This document shows, piece after piece, positions 11,793 through 21,339 of a stretch of DNA of 64,000 bases. Both the position numbers and the translations under genes were made by a program. Source of the stretch: Roseovarius carneus. Its GTDB lineage: Bacteria > Pseudomonadota > Alphaproteobacteria > Rhodobacterales > Rhodobacteraceae. How positions within the stretch are numbered: position 1 is the stretch's first letter; each line of letters opens with the position of its first letter. The notes below the pieces were generated by a model. The model was given only the letters and a program-made list of their open reading frames with translations, searched no databases and was not told the origin of the DNA. The stretch covers positions 496,001 to 560,000 of the forward strand of contig NZ_JAHSPD010000001.1 of NCBI RefSeq assembly GCF_020141465.1, written 5' to 3'.

Positions 11793-12226
11793 GTTATTCC
11801 GTTCCGCAACTGACAGCATCCAAAGGATATCGCGGCCCCAGACAGGCGCACGAACCCCAAACACAACCGTCACCGAGCAGCGCAAACACATACCAGTCTG
11901 CTGAACGCTGTTCAGCAGTGTTCCGGTCGCAAATACCGGATACTAGGCACAATAGGTCATACCAAATGTCAGCACATCTAGCTGGTGTACCCACCATGAC
12001 CTTACGTCGTGTTTGTTCTGTTGGACGCTGCCGGACGTTGCGTCCGGAAAAGTAGAACACACAGCAAAGCGTAACTTTGCAGCATCTCCTTACCCTCCTG
12101 CCCCCAAGTGGTAACGAGTCGTTCAACTAAGTTACCAACAGGGTCCGCGCTTCATCAACTGATCTTCGATCTTGACTCTGATTTTGCATGAAAAGAATCG
12201 CAGGCGTTATGCTTATGCCTGTGGCA
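11793..12226. promoter_or_regulatory. Intergenic region upstream of dnaA with three dyads
   Basis: No coding region is convincing in this gap. It holds three inverted repeats: a perfect 9-bp dyad at 11898-11918 (CTGCTGAAC and GTTCAGCAG, 3-base spacer), a 5-bp dyad CCGGT/ACCGG at 11923-11939, and a 7-bp dyad CCGGACG/CGTCCGG at 12031-12047. The first is placed about 105 bases before the dnaA start and could be an operator. I found no sequence matching TTATCCACA closely, so a DnaA-box origin is not supported. Confidence 0.5.
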
Positions 12227-12260
12227 CAAAAAAAGGCGTCAAATGATTGACGCCTTTTTT
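12227..12260 (-). terminator. Intrinsic terminator after rpsT, probably bidirectional
   Basis: Stem GGCGTCAA/TTGACGCC with a four-base loop, flanked by seven A on one side and six T on the other, so it has a T tract on either strand. It sits 22 bases past the rpsT stop. Confidence 0.9.
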
Positions 12261-12282
12261 CTCAATGGATTAGTCGATTTTC

Positions 12283-12546
12283 TCAACCGAGAACTTTGAC
12301 CCGTGCCGACAGACGCGACATTTTGCGTGCAGCAGTGTTCTTGTGGAAAATGCCTTTTGTGACACCGCGCATCAGCTCAGGCTGGGCGGCGCGCAGGGCG
12401 GCTGTTGCGGCCTCTTTGTCACCCGAGGCAATGGCCTCTTCGACTTTGCGCAGATGGGTGCGAATCCGCGAACGGCGGGCTTTGTTTACGGCCAGGCGTT
12501 TCTCGTTCTGGCGGGCGCGTTTTTTGGACTGGGGCGTGTTGGCCAT
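12283..12546 (-). CDS. rpsT: 30S ribosomal protein S20
   Basis: An 87-residue basic protein that binds 16S rRNA in the body of the small subunit. The opening [17 protein letters not shown] and the helical run with [18 protein letters not shown] are characteristic of S20, and length matches. It is monocistronic, ends at a strong terminator, and lies upstream of dnaA on the same strand, an arrangement common in alphaproteobacteria. A gap of 195 bases to the enoyl-CoA hydratase gene shows no further gene. Confidence 0.97.
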   Translation of the reverse strand: MANTPQSKKRARQNEKRLAVNKARRSRIRTHLRKVEEAIASGDKEAATAALRAAQPELMRGVTKGIFHKNTAARKMSRLSARVKVLG

Positions 12547-12741
12547 GTCGTCTTCCTTCGGGTTTTCGTTTCAATTGCGGTTGTGCAATACCAATCCCCG
12601 AAAAGGTGCCTCGCGCCACATAAGGGCCGAAGCAGTCTCTTGCCAAAGCGGGCATCACACGCATGTCTGACGCGGCGCATAAAGGCCACGGCCCAGATTT
12701 GCAAGCGTCAATCTCTCAGACCGGCGCGACCTGTCGCCTGA

Positions 12742-13518
12742 TCACTTGTCGCGGAACTGTGCCTGACGCTTCTCCATGAATGCCGCCATGCCCTCGCTTT
12801 GATCCTCGGTCGCGAAAAGCGATTGAAACACCCGCCGCTCGAACAAAAGCCCCTCGCTCAGCGTGGTCTCATAGGAGCGGTTCACAGCCTCCTTGATCGC
12901 CATCACCGAAATCATCGACTTCTCGGCAATCTTGCCCGCCGCATTCAGAGCTTCTTCGCGCAGCTTCTTGGCAGGCACGACACGGCTCACGAGGCCCGAA
13001 CGCTCAGCTTCTTCAGCATCCATGAAACGGCCCGTCAGATTCATATCCATCGATTTCGACTTGCCGATAAAGCGCGTGAGGCGCTGCGAGCCGCCAAGCC
13101 CAGCCATCACGCCAAGGTTCACCTCGGGCTGGCCAAACTTCGCCGTATCGGCCGCAATGATGAAATCGCACATCATCGCCAATTCACAGCCCCCGCCCAG
13201 CGCATAACCCGCCACAGCGGCGATGATCGGCTTACGAATACGCGTGATCGCATCCGCCTCGGGGCCAAAAAGATCGCCCGCGAACGCATCCACAAAGCTT
13301 TTTTCGGCCATCATCTTCACATCCGCCCCGGCGGCAAACGCCTTGTCGGACCCGGTCAGCACGATGCAGCGCACCTTGTCATTGCCCTGTGCATCCTGAA
13401 GCGCATCCACAAGCTCGGTCAGGAGCTGCTGGTTGAGCGCGTTGAGCGCATCGGGCCGGTTCAGGGTAATTAGGGCAACGTGGTCTTCTACTTCGACGGT
13501 GATCGTCTCATAGGCCAT
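12742..13518 (-). CDS. Enoyl-CoA hydratase
   Basis: A 258-residue crotonase-fold enzyme, predicted to hydrate 2-enoyl-CoA in fatty-acid beta-oxidation. The oxyanion-hole segments [11 protein letters not shown] and [12 protein letters not shown] are present. Both catalytic glutamates of true hydratases are in place, one in GGGCELAM and the other in FGQPEVNLG, which favours hydratase over isomerase or other crotonase family members. Length is typical for the short-chain enzyme. It stands alone between rpsT and mutM. Confidence 0.92.
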   Translation of the reverse strand: MAYETITVEVEDHVALITLNRPDALNALNQQLLTELVDALQDAQGNDKVRCIVLTGSDKAFAAGADVKMMAEKSFVDAFAGDLFGPEADAITRIRKPIIAAVAGYALGGGCELAMMCDFIIAADTAKFGQPEVNLGVMAGLGGSQRLTRFIGKSKSMDMNLTGRFMDAEEAERSGLVSRVVPAKKLREEALNAAGKIAEKSMISVMAIKEAVNRSYETTLSEGLLFERRVFQSLFATEDQSEGMAAFMEKRQAQFRDK

Positions 13519-13582
13519 GAAAATCGCTTTCGCTTGTTGCTGTCAGACATCCTGACATATCACTACGCCGGGCGCGTTCAAC

Positions 13583-14434
13583 CTATCTTTGACATTGCGC
13601 GCAATAGAAGCTGGAGCGTCCCGATTGCACGATACGCGCCACGGACCCGCCACAGCCCTCCCGGCGGCAAGGCTCTCCCTCGCGGCCATAAACATCGAAA
13701 CTGTGCTGAAAATAACCTAGCTCACCATCGGCCTGCCGGAAATCCCTCAGGCTTGATCCCCCCGCCTCGATCGCATCACCAAGCACGTCGCGGATAATCG
13801 GCACAAGGGCTGCGGCACGCTTGGCACTCAGGTTCTTGGCCTTGCGCAGAGGAGAGATTCCGGCCCGAAAGAGCGCTTCACAGACATAGATGTTGCCGAG
13901 GCCCGCCACGATACCCTGATCCAAAAGCGCGGATTTCACGGGCGTGTTGCGCCCCGACAGGGCCTGCGCAAAATATGCCTCGTCAAAACTGTTGCCCAAA
14001 GGCTCGGGGCCCAGCTTGGCCAGCAGGGCATGCGCCTCGCCCGCCGAGGTCGCAAAAAGATCCATCGCCCCGAAACGGCGCGGATCGTTGAAGGTGATGC
14101 GCGCGCCGTTCTCCATATGCAAAACCACATGATCATGTTTTTCCGGCGCAGGATGCGTGTGCACGAATTGCCCCAAAGGATCGCCCGAAATCAGCATTCG
14201 CCCCGACATGCCCAGATGAATGAGCAACGTCTCGTCCGATGCGAGATCCACAAGGATATATTTTGCCCGCCGCCGCAGCCCCAAAACCCGCTGCCCCGTG
14301 AGGCGCGCGGCCATATCCGGCGGAAAAGGCCAGCGCAAATCGGGTCTGTTCACGTCCGCCCGCGCGATCACGGCCCCCTCCATCACGGGCGCAAGCCCCC
14401 GCCGGACTGTCTCGACCTCGGGTAATTCTGGCAT
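13583..14434 (-). CDS. mutM: Formamidopyrimidine-DNA glycosylase
   Basis: A 283-residue base-excision repair enzyme that removes 8-oxoguanine and formamidopyrimidines. The mature N terminus [12 protein letters not shown] supplies the catalytic proline and glutamate, and the C-terminal zinc finger has four cysteines (CRREGC and CAQC). The start follows from the need for Pro at position 2. It is divergent from ubiE, with an 84-base gap that must hold both promoters. Confidence 0.97.
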   Translation of the reverse strand: MPELPEVETVRRGLAPVMEGAVIARADVNRPDLRWPFPPDMAARLTGQRVLGLRRRAKYILVDLASDETLLIHLGMSGRMLISGDPLGQFVHTHPAPEKHDHVVLHMENGARITFNDPRRFGAMDLFATSAGEAHALLAKLGPEPLGNSFDEAYFAQALSGRNTPVKSALLDQGIVAGLGNIYVCEALFRAGISPLRKAKNLSAKRAAALVPIIRDVLGDAIEAGGSSLRDFRQADGELGYFQHSFDVYGREGEPCRREGCGGSVARIVQSGRSSFYCAQCQR

Positions 14435-14518
14435 GCGGGCTCCTTGATCCAAAGGGCCGCATTGTGTCTGCGCCCCAGCACCCTATAAAAAGACCAAGAA
14501 CAAGGATCGGCAAGCGCA

Positions 14519-15262
14519 ATGAACGACAAAACCACCCATTTCGGATTTGAAACCATCCCAGAGGCCGACAAAGCCGGAATGGTGCGCGGTGTCTTTGGCA
14601 GCGTGGCCAGCAAATACGACGTGATGAACGACGCGATGAGCTTCGGCATCCACCGTCTCTGGAAAGACGCGATGATGGATTGGCTCGCACCACGTACGGG
14701 GCAAAAGCTGCTCGATGTGGCGGGCGGCACGGGCGATATCTCGTTTCGGTTTCTCAAACGCGCAGGCGCAGGCCATGCCACCGTGCTCGATCTGACCGAA
14801 CCGATGCTGATTGAGGGGCGCAAACGCGCCGAGGCAGGCAGCATGGCCGAAAGCCTTGATTGGGTCGTGGGCGACGCGATGGCGCTGCCTTTTGCCGACA
14901 ACACATTCGACGTCTACACGATTAGCTTCGGCATCCGAAATGTCACCCGCCCCCAAGAGGCGCTGAATGAGGCGTACCGCGTCCTAAAGCCCGGTGGGCG
15001 CATCATGGTGCTGGAATTCAGCCAAATTCCCAATGACCTGATGCAATGGGCCTATGACCTCTACAGCTTCAACATCATCCCTCGCTTGGGGCAGGCTATT
15101 GCAGGTGACAAAGACAGCTACCAATACCTCGTTGAATCCATTCGTAAATTCCCGGATCAACAGACATTTCTGCGGATGGTGGAAACCGCCGGTTTCGGCA
15201 ATGCGAAATACCGCAATCTGAGCCTTGGCATCGCCTGTCTGCATTCCGGCTGGAAGCTCTGA
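14519..15262 (+). CDS. ubiE: Ubiquinone biosynthesis C-methyltransferase UbiE
   Basis: A 247-residue SAM-dependent methyltransferase that methylates the benzoquinol ring of ubiquinone precursors. It shows the UbiE opening [20 protein letters not shown] motif I in [12 protein letters not shown], and the later family motifs ISFGIRNVT and [10 protein letters not shown]. It is followed after 4 bases by ubiB, so the two form an operon; ubiA lies on the far side of the flagellar locus. Confidence 0.97.
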   Translation: MNDKTTHFGFETIPEADKAGMVRGVFGSVASKYDVMNDAMSFGIHRLWKDAMMDWLAPRTGQKLLDVAGGTGDISFRFLKRAGAGHATVLDLTEPMLIEGRKRAEAGSMAESLDWVVGDAMALPFADNTFDVYTISFGIRNVTRPQEALNEAYRVLKPGGRIMVLEFSQIPNDLMQWAYDLYSFNIIPRLGQAIAGDKDSYQYLVESIRKFPDQQTFLRMVETAGFGNAKYRNLSLGIACLHSGWKL

Positions 15263-15266
15263 CACC

Positions 15267-16799
15267 ATGCGCGGACCACACAATATCATTCGCCTCATCC
15301 GCACCGGGGCCACTTTGGAACGCACCGGCGCGATGAGCGCCATCCTCGTTGCGATGGACGCGCCCCCTCAGGTGCGCATCGCGCTCAGATGCCTCGCTTG
15401 GCCGTTTCAATGGCTCGGTCTCAAGGGGGATCCAGGCACGCCACCCGCCGTGCGCGCGCTCACAGCCCTCGGCCCTGCCTACATCAAATTCGGGCAGATT
15501 CTCTCGACCCGCCCCGATCTGGTGGGGGATGAGCTGGCCACGCAGATGCGGGTATTGCAGGACAAACTGCCGCCCTTCGACATGCTTACCGCCAAACGCG
15601 CGGTACAATCCGAACTGGGGCAACCGGTTGAAGCGCTTTTCGATGAGTTCTCAGACCCTATCGCCGCCGCCTCCATCGCGCAGGTTCACAAGGCCCGCGT
15701 GCGCGCCACGGGTGAGGATGTGGCCGTCAAAGTGCTGCGGCCCGGAATTGAGCGGGCGTTTCGCGTGGATATCGACGCGTTCTACTTCGCAGCCTCGATG
15801 ATCGAACTGCTCTCCCCCGCCTCCCGACGCCTGCGTCCCACCGAGGTGATCAAACATTTCGAAGGCGTTGTGCTGGGTGAATTGGACCTGCGGCTGGAAG
15901 CCTCCTCGGCCGGGGAGTTTGCGGCCAACACCGAGAATGACGCGGGCTTTCAGCTTCCAGCGGTGAAATGGGACCTGTCGCGCCGCCGCGTGATGACGCT
16001 TGGCTGGGCCGATGGCGTGTCAATGGGCGACAATGATGCGATTGACGCGGCGGGCCACGACCGGGTCGATCTAGGCAACCGGGTGCTGCAACTTTTCCTC
16101 AGCCACGCGCTGCGGGATGGGTATTTCCACGCGGACATGCATCAGGGGAACCTGAAGGTCGCGCCAAACGGCAATATCATCGCCTATGATTTCGGTATCA
16201 TGGGCCATATCGACGAATACACCCGGCGGGTCTATGCCGAGATCATATACGGCTTTATCCGGCGCGATTATCGCCGCGTGGCCGAGGTCCATTTCGAGGC
16301 GGGCTATGTGCCTGCCGACCGCGATATGGACGAATTTTCCCGCGCCCTGCGCGCTGTGGGTGAGCCGATTTTCGGCATGGATGCCAGCAAGATCAGCATG
16401 GGCAACCTGCTCAGCTATCTCTTCGAGGTGACCGAACGCTTCGGCATGGAAACCCGGACCGAACTTATCTTGCTGCAACGCACGATGGTGGTGGTCGAAG
16501 GCGTCGCCCGCTCGCTCAACCCGCAGATCAACATCTGGGAAGTCGCGAAACCGGTGGTCGAGGATTACATAAAGCAAAGCCTTGGTCCCCGTGCCATCGC
16601 GCGCAGCTTGGGCCAGACCCTCGCCGTTCTGGCAAGGTTCGGGCCGCGCCTGCCGCAACTGGTCGAGGATGCGATCATCCGCCAATCCGCCCCACCGCCC
16701 GAGCCGCCACGCCGCCGCAAGCGTGACCTTGTGGCATGGGGCGCAGGCGGCGTGGCTTTGGGCGCGGGTGTGGCCGCCCTGATCGCGCTTCTGGACTAG
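15267..16799 (+). CDS. ubiB: Ubiquinone biosynthesis accessory ATPase UbiB
   Basis: A 510-residue atypical kinase-like protein (ABC1/ADCK family) that supports ubiquinone assembly at the membrane. The KxGQ motif appears as KFGQILSTRPD, the Ala-rich nucleotide loop region as AAASIAQVHKA, and the catalytic segment as HADMHQGNL followed by YDFGIMG. A C-terminal hydrophobic helix (about 488-509) should anchor it in the membrane, although E. coli UbiB has two. The start follows the ubiE stop by 4 bases; a 14-codon in-frame extension would lie inside ubiE. Confidence 0.95.
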   Translation: MRGPHNIIRLIRTGATLERTGAMSAILVAMDAPPQVRIALRCLAWPFQWLGLKGDPGTPPAVRALTALGPAYIKFGQILSTRPDLVGDELATQMRVLQDKLPPFDMLTAKRAVQSELGQPVEALFDEFSDPIAAASIAQVHKARVRATGEDVAVKVLRPGIERAFRVDIDAFYFAASMIELLSPASRRLRPTEVIKHFEGVVLGELDLRLEASSAGEFAANTENDAGFQLPAVKWDLSRRRVMTLGWADGVSMGDNDAIDAAGHDRVDLGNRVLQLFLSHALRDGYFHADMHQGNLKVAPNGNIIAYDFGIMGHIDEYTRRVYAEIIYGFIRRDYRRVAEVHFEAGYVPADRDMDEFSRALRAVGEPIFGMDASKISMGNLLSYLFEVTERFGMETRTELILLQRTMVVVEGVARSLNPQINIWEVAKPVVEDYIKQSLGPRAIARSLGQTLAVLARFGPRLPQLVEDAIIRQSAPPPEPPRRRKRDLVAWGAGGVALGAGVAALIALLD

Positions 16800-16819
16800 C
16801 CGCGCGTCAGGCCGCGCAC

Positions 16820-17512
16820 TTACGCCCCATCAGGATTGCGCAGCCCGAGAACGCCCGACGCAGGCACCAACGCACCGCCTTCCATCACCAGAACCGTCGT
16901 CCCACCATCCAAGCGCGCCTCAACGATTCGCGCCTGAGATTCAACGGTAGATGTTCCCAAAAGCTCCTCCCCCTGAAACGAATCGACGCTCAATTCATAA
17001 CTCCCAGCGGGAATGGTGTTGCCCGTCTCAGCCCGCCCATTCCAGGTGAACGCGCCACCGCCCGGCGGCACGTCTTGTTGCGCCACGATCCCGCCCCGCG
17101 CATCCCGGACAACAAGCCGTGCAAGATCAGCCCCCGCCGCCGTGTTCAGCGTCACCTCAACAGGCGCACCCTGAAAGGCCACAGGCATCTCAGCGCGTGC
17201 GGTCATGCCGACCCAGCCCTGAAGCTGGCCCATCCCCATGATCCCCAATTGCTGCCCCATGACCGCAAGAAGGTCATTCGTGCGTACCTGCTGCTCCACC
17301 GACGAGAATTGCGCAAGCTGAGAGGCGAATTCGGTCGAATCAACCGGATTGAGCGGGTCTTGGTTTTGCATCTGTGCGGTCAGCATTTTCAGGAACGTCT
17401 CGAAATCCGAGCTGAGCGCGCTGTTTGCTTGAGTTGTGGCCGCCGATTGAGCGGCGGCAGATGCGCCACCACCGAAGATGGAGGCGGTGGGATTGGTTGG
17501 GTTGAGGTCCAT
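16820..17512 (-). CDS. flgD: Flagellar hook capping protein FlgD
   Basis: A 230-residue hook-cap scaffold. The N-terminal part contains the conserved DFETFLKMLTAQMQNQDPLNP segment in pieces, then SSVEQQVRTNDLL, followed by the FlgD tudor/FnIII-like region with TWNGRAETGNTIPAGSYEL. An AAAGGA ribosome site lies seven bases before the chosen ATG. It follows fliK by 13 bases, so hook length control and hook capping are co-transcribed. Confidence 0.94.
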   Translation of the reverse strand: MDLNPTNPTASIFGGGASAAAQSAATTQANSALSSDFETFLKMLTAQMQNQDPLNPVDSTEFASQLAQFSSVEQQVRTNDLLAVMGQQLGIMGMGQLQGWVGMTARAEMPVAFQGAPVEVTLNTAAGADLARLVVRDARGGIVAQQDVPPGGGAFTWNGRAETGNTIPAGSYELSVDSFQGEELLGTSTVESQARIVEARLDGGTTVLVMEGGALVPASGVLGLRNPDGA

Positions 17513-17525
17513 AGAGACGTCCTTT

Positions 17526-18980
17526 CTAAAGGCGAATATCAAGCCGGTCCATTGTGGCCAGAGGGGCTTCGGGAGGCGGCGTTTCTAAAGCATCATTTGC
17601 CGTGGTCTGCGTGTCCGACGTGCTGTCACCGGGGGCAAAGCCGCCGGCCTTGCTGCCACCGCTGTCCTGTCCAAAGGAAAACGCTGTGCTGCCATACCCA
17701 ATCGCGCGCAATTCCTGCGCCAGCATGTCGATATGACGCCGCATCAGATCCAGCGTTTCAGGCCGATCAGCGAGAACCGTAACCATCATCACGCCATCCC
17801 CCGGCGCAAGCGCAAGGCGCACCCGACCCAGCTCCGCTGGATTCAGCGTGAGTTCGATGGGTTTTTCGCCAGACCGCACGGCGTCAGCGATCTGGACCGC
17901 CACCTGTCGGGCGGTCTCAGCCTGTGTTGACGGGCTGGGCGCACCGGGGCGCAAATCGGCGGCGGGCGCTGTGCTGCGCAACTCTGTCGCGCCGCTCAAA
18001 GCCTCAAGCCCCACACCGCGCTCAGGGGTGTCAGCCCCTGCCGGGGCCGCAATCATGGCGGCGGACAGAGAAAACGATGGTTTCTGCGCAGGGGCCGGCG
18101 CGGGGCTTGCAGCGGCAACCGCCACCTCCGGCTGAGCCGCACCCACCCGCATCGTCATATCAATGGGATAAGAAAACCGCGTTTCCGGCTGTGCAGCAGC
18201 CGCTGCGGACCCACTCAGAGGCAGCGGTGCCCCTTGGGTAACGCGCAGGGGCATGGTGTCCGCCTCAGCTGCGCCACGATGCACAGCACCGGACTCTGGT
18301 GTCGCAGAAGCCAATGCCGCCCGCGCCTCAGACCTAGCCAAATCAGTCAGATTCGGTTGCGTTTGGGCCCCTGTCTGAGCGGGTGCGGCAGCAATTATCT
18401 GGGGGAGGATAGGCGCGCCCACATTACGTTTTGCATCCACGACCAGAGCATCTGTCGCTTCAGAACCCTGCGCATTAGAGGCCGCGAGCGGCGCGCCTCC
18501 CGCAGCCGCCACATTTATCATCGCCCCCTTCAAAGCGGGCACCGCGCCGGTGACCCGCACCTGCTCTCCAGACAAAGGCGTATCGCTTGTGGGCAACGAC
18601 ATACTCGACACAGAAATTGCTGACATTTCCGCCGCCCCAGCGTCCCTACCAACCTTTCTCTCAAGGTCGGAGGGGCGTTGACTCATTGTTGCTTCGTGCA
18701 ATTCATCTGGAACTGAGGCCTCTATTTCTGGCCCTTCTTCCTCTTCATCCAGTGCCAAGGCACCATCCTCCATAGGCGCATCCGAGACCTGCTCAGGGTC
18801 TGCATCCGCGGTAGCATCCTCTGCATCCACGACGTTATCGGGCGTCGCCTCAGCCCGGCCAAAGATCGCGGCGAAACTCCCGTCCCCTTTGCCACGTTCT
18901 GGCGGGCCAGAGACGGCACGCGCACTTTGCGCATCGGGCAAAGCGCCCGCATGGGTAGGGACATTAACAGAACCAAACAT
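17526..18980 (-). CDS. fliK: Flagellar hook-length control protein FliK
   Basis: A 484-residue, Ala/Pro-rich, low-complexity protein whose C-terminal third is the Flg_hook domain: an IADAVRSGEKPIELTLNPAELGRV-like segment (about residues 360-384), then VTVLADRPETLDLMRRHIDMLAQEL. This domain switches export specificity once the hook is complete. The long disordered N-terminal part acts as the ruler in the family. The start MFGSVNV was chosen for its GGAG six bases upstream. It is the first gene of the fliK-flgD unit and divergent from the rod-binding gene. Confidence 0.85.
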   Translation of the reverse strand: MFGSVNVPTHAGALPDAQSARAVSGPPERGKGDGSFAAIFGRAEATPDNVVDAEDATADADPEQVSDAPMEDGALALDEEEEGPEIEASVPDELHEATMSQRPSDLERKVGRDAGAAEMSAISVSSMSLPTSDTPLSGEQVRVTGAVPALKGAMINVAAAGGAPLAASNAQGSEATDALVVDAKRNVGAPILPQIIAAAPAQTGAQTQPNLTDLARSEARAALASATPESGAVHRGAAEADTMPLRVTQGAPLPLSGSAAAAAQPETRFSYPIDMTMRVGAAQPEVAVAAASPAPAPAQKPSFSLSAAMIAAPAGADTPERGVGLEALSGATELRSTAPAADLRPGAPSPSTQAETARQVAVQIADAVRSGEKPIELTLNPAELGRVRLALAPGDGVMMVTVLADRPETLDLMRRHIDMLAQELRAIGYGSTAFSFGQDSGGSKAGGFAPGDSTSDTQTTANDALETPPPEAPLATMDRLDIRL

Positions 18981-19093
18981 GTGCATCTCCGGGATTTCTT
19001 CCACGATCCGCACACTGTCTCAGAAGCTGGTTACCGCTTCTTTACCGATTTGACGTCAAATGACCCTGTTTGCGATCAATTGGAGATATTCCC

Positions 19094-19390
19094 ATGACAG
19101 ATTCTTTACCCATCACATTACCTATGACCGCCTCGGCAACGCCGCATGCGTCCGTGACCTCCGCGCTGACCGCCCGCGAAGCCGCACAAAAACTCGAAGC
19201 CAGCTTTCTGGCCGAAATGCTCAAATCAGCAGGTTTCGGCAAAAGCCCCAGTCTTGGTGGTGGCATTGGCGAGGATCAATTCGCCTCCTTCCAAAGACAG
19301 GCCTTGGCTGAGGAAATGGTAAAATCCGGCGGCATCGGCCTCGCTGAATCCTTTTATGTGGCTCTAGTGGAGAAACAAAATGACCGCTGA
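19094..19390 (+). CDS. Rod-binding protein, FlgJ N-terminal type
   Basis: A 98-residue protein equivalent to the N-terminal rod-capping domain of FlgJ, with AREAAQKLEASFLAEMLKSAG and, after a Gly-rich loop, EDQFASFQRQALAEEMVKSGGIGLAE. The muramidase domain of enterobacterial FlgJ is absent, as in other alphaproteobacteria, and a separate transglycosylase gene lies at 33 kb. The start was chosen for a GGAG site upstream. The 3' end overlaps the next gene by 11 bases. Confidence 0.85.
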   Translation: MTDSLPITLPMTASATPHASVTSALTAREAAQKLEASFLAEMLKSAGFGKSPSLGGGIGEDQFASFQRQALAEEMVKSGGIGLAESFYVALVEKQNDR

Positions 19391-19739
19391 AACCGCCCAG
19401 ACCCTGATCGAATCGCTCGATGACCTACTCGAGGAAGAACGCAAATCGCTGCTTGATGGCGACCTGGATGCGATCGGCCGGTTGCTGTCGCGCAAGGAAG
19501 CCTTGATCGACGCGCTCAACGCACCAACACTCGCCGGACAACCCAATCTGACCCATCTGCAAGGCAAAGTGATCCGCAATCAGGCGCTTCTGGATGGGGC
19601 GCTTGAGGGCATTCGCAAAGTGGCCACACGCATGGCCGCATTTCGAAAAATCCGCAAAACCCTTGAAACCTATGATCAATCCGGGCGTAAAACCACTATT
19701 CAGGGCGAGGTTGAATGTAAGGTGGAGCGCCGAGCCTGA
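19380..19739 (+). CDS. FlgN-like flagellar export chaperone
   Basis: A 119-residue, mostly helical, charged protein starting with TLIESLDDLLEEERKSLLDGD and containing RKEALIDAL, the layout of FlgN chaperones that escort the hook-filament junction proteins FlgK and FlgL to the export gate. Its start lies inside the preceding rod-binding gene (11-base overlap). Family assignment rests on length, helical pattern and position, not on a strict motif. Confidence 0.65.
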   Translation: MTAETAQTLIESLDDLLEEERKSLLDGDLDAIGRLLSRKEALIDALNAPTLAGQPNLTHLQGKVIRNQALLDGALEGIRKVATRMAAFRKIRKTLETYDQSGRKTTIQGEVECKVERRA

Positions 19740-19953
19740 CCGGATTTGTGTCAAATGCTCCTTACATGAAAAACCCACCTTAGCATTCCCTTAGGACCTT
19801 AAACGCCATTCTGTCCCTGCATCCGAAACGGGTGGCGCAGCACCGCCGCAGGCACTCGCTGCACATGTCAGAACGACAGTTTAGGCCGCCACCATCTTTG
19901 GGGGCGGGACGTTTCATTGGCGCAAAAGCGCCATATCCTAAAGGAAATATGCT

Positions 19954-20886
19954 ATGTCCAGCATTCTGACGAACAATAGTGCAATGGTTGCGCTGCAAAC
20001 CCTGAAATCGGTCAACTCTAACCTGGCCAAAACCCAAGACATGATCTCGACCGGCCTTCAGGTCGGCTCAGCCAAGGATAACTCGGCGATCTGGGCTATC
20101 TCGAAAGTGATGGAATCCGATCTTCAAGGGTTTCAGGCAGTGTCGCAATCGCTGTCTTTGGGCGAATCCACTGTGGCGGTTGCGCGGATGGCGTCCGAAA
20201 AGGTCACAGACGATCTCAAGCTCATCAAGGAAGAGATTGTCGCCGCACAAGACGGCACTGTGGATCGTGCAACCCTGCAAGAGCGCATCGACTCCCTGGT
20301 GGCTCAGATCCAGTCCAACGTTGATTCGGCTCAGGTCAATGGCGTGAACCTCGTGAACGGCTCGGCAACGGCTGTTGCAGACGTCAATGGAACCAATATT
20401 GATCTCAACGGCTCTGGCGGCACCGCCGACGCCGAGGATGTGGGTATTCAAGTCATCTCCGCGCTTGATCGTAGCGGAACTGGTGTCACAGCCTCAAAGA
20501 TCAACGTGGTTGCGATTGATTTGACCTCGGCATCGCTTGAAGGCGCAGACGGGCAAACCACTCCGGCCAACATCGCGCTTGAAGATATCGACGTGACAAC
20601 AACCGAGGGTGCCACTCGGGCGTTGAACGCGATTGAGGGCATGATCGACACGGCCTCCACCGCAGCCGCCACCTTCGGGTCCGTCGAGAGCCGGATGGAA
20701 AGCCAGAGCGAGTATGTCTCTCAGCTTTCGGACGCGATCAAGTCAGGCATCGGCAACCTTGTGGATGCCAACATGGAAGAAACCTCGGCCCGCCTGCAAG
20801 CGCTGCAAGTTCAGCAGCAACTGGCAACACAGTCGCTTTCCATCGCGAATCAGGCACCTCAGGCGATCCTGTCGCTCTTCCGGTAA
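19954..20886 (+). CDS. fliC: Flagellin
   Basis: A 310-residue flagellin, the filament subunit. The N-terminal D0/D1 helices begin SSILTNNSAMVALQTLKSVN and include LAKTQDMISTGLQVGSAKDNSA. The C-terminal D1/D0 helix has ESRMESQSEYVSQL and ends SIANQAPQAILSLFR. The central part (about 140-220) is short and acidic, so the outer D2/D3 domains are small, typical of alphaproteobacterial flagellins. It has its own 214-base leader and AAGGA ribosome site, and is followed by its regulators flaF and flbT. Confidence 0.97.
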   Translation: MSSILTNNSAMVALQTLKSVNSNLAKTQDMISTGLQVGSAKDNSAIWAISKVMESDLQGFQAVSQSLSLGESTVAVARMASEKVTDDLKLIKEEIVAAQDGTVDRATLQERIDSLVAQIQSNVDSAQVNGVNLVNGSATAVADVNGTNIDLNGSGGTADAEDVGIQVISALDRSGTGVTASKINVVAIDLTSASLEGADGQTTPANIALEDIDVTTTEGATRALNAIEGMIDTASTAAATFGSVESRMESQSEYVSQLSDAIKSGIGNLVDANMEETSARLQALQVQQQLATQSLSIANQAPQAILSLFR

Positions 20887-20893
20887 CCCTCCA

Positions 20894-20924
20894 GATCAGG
20901 GGCGTCCAACTAGCGCCCCTGATC
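20894..20924 (+). terminator. Hairpin between flagellin and flaF
   Basis: A perfect 11-bp stem (GATCAGGGGCG with CGCCCCTGATC) with a 9-base loop starts seven bases after the flagellin stop. No T tract follows, so it is more likely an mRNA-stabilising or partial-attenuation structure than a full terminator. It would set flagellin mRNA level apart from flaF-flbT. Confidence 0.7.
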
Positions 20925-20961
20925 CCCTGATGTGAACAGAAACTCTTCGGAAGGATATCAT

Positions 20962-21339
20962 GTGAACGCGACACACATGGCGCAAAATGCCTATGGGAAA
21001 GCCGCACACCCGATCAAGACCAACCGCGACATCGAATACGGCGCCTTTGCCAAAGTAACCACCAAGATGAAAACCGCCGAGGCGCGCGGCATGGCACATT
21101 TTGCAGACCTTGTGGCGGCGGTTCAGGAGAATCGCAACCTGTGGCTCCTTTTGGTTTTGGATATCGCAGACAAGGACAATCCACTGCCATCCGACCTCAA
21201 GGCCCGGATCATGTTTCTGGCCCAGTTTACCGAAATGCACAGCCGCCGTGTTCTCCGCGACGCGGCCGCGTTGACCCCACTCATCGACATCAATGCAGCG
21301 GTGATGGCGGGCTTGCACACACGCGGGAGCGCGACATGA
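20962..21339 (+). CDS. flaF: Flagellar biosynthesis regulator FlaF
   Basis: A 125-residue FlaF, which in Caulobacter is needed for flagellin secretion or translation together with FlbT. It opens MNATHMAQNAYG, as the family does, and contains NRDIEYGAFAKVT and AVQENRNLWLLL. The start is GTG: the AAGGA site lies six bases upstream, and the only nearby ATG overlaps it out of frame. The stop overlaps the flbT start as ATGA. Confidence 0.92.
   Translation: MNATHMAQNAYGKAAHPIKTNRDIEYGAFAKVTTKMKTAEARGMAHFADLVAAVQENRNLWLLLVLDIADKDNPLPSDLKARIMFLAQFTEMHSRRVLRDAAALTPLIDINAAVMAGLHTRGSAT

Noticed and set aside
11910-11924. Alphaproteobacterial LexA box GTTC-N7-GTTC
   Set aside because: GTTC repeats are separated by six bases instead of seven, and the opposing GAAC-N3-GTTC also has wrong spacing.
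11793-12282. Chromosomal origin upstream of dnaA
   Set aside because: No close match to TTATCCACA was found, nor an AT-rich unwinding stretch. The origin in this group may lie elsewhere, and the dyads here are better read as regulatory.
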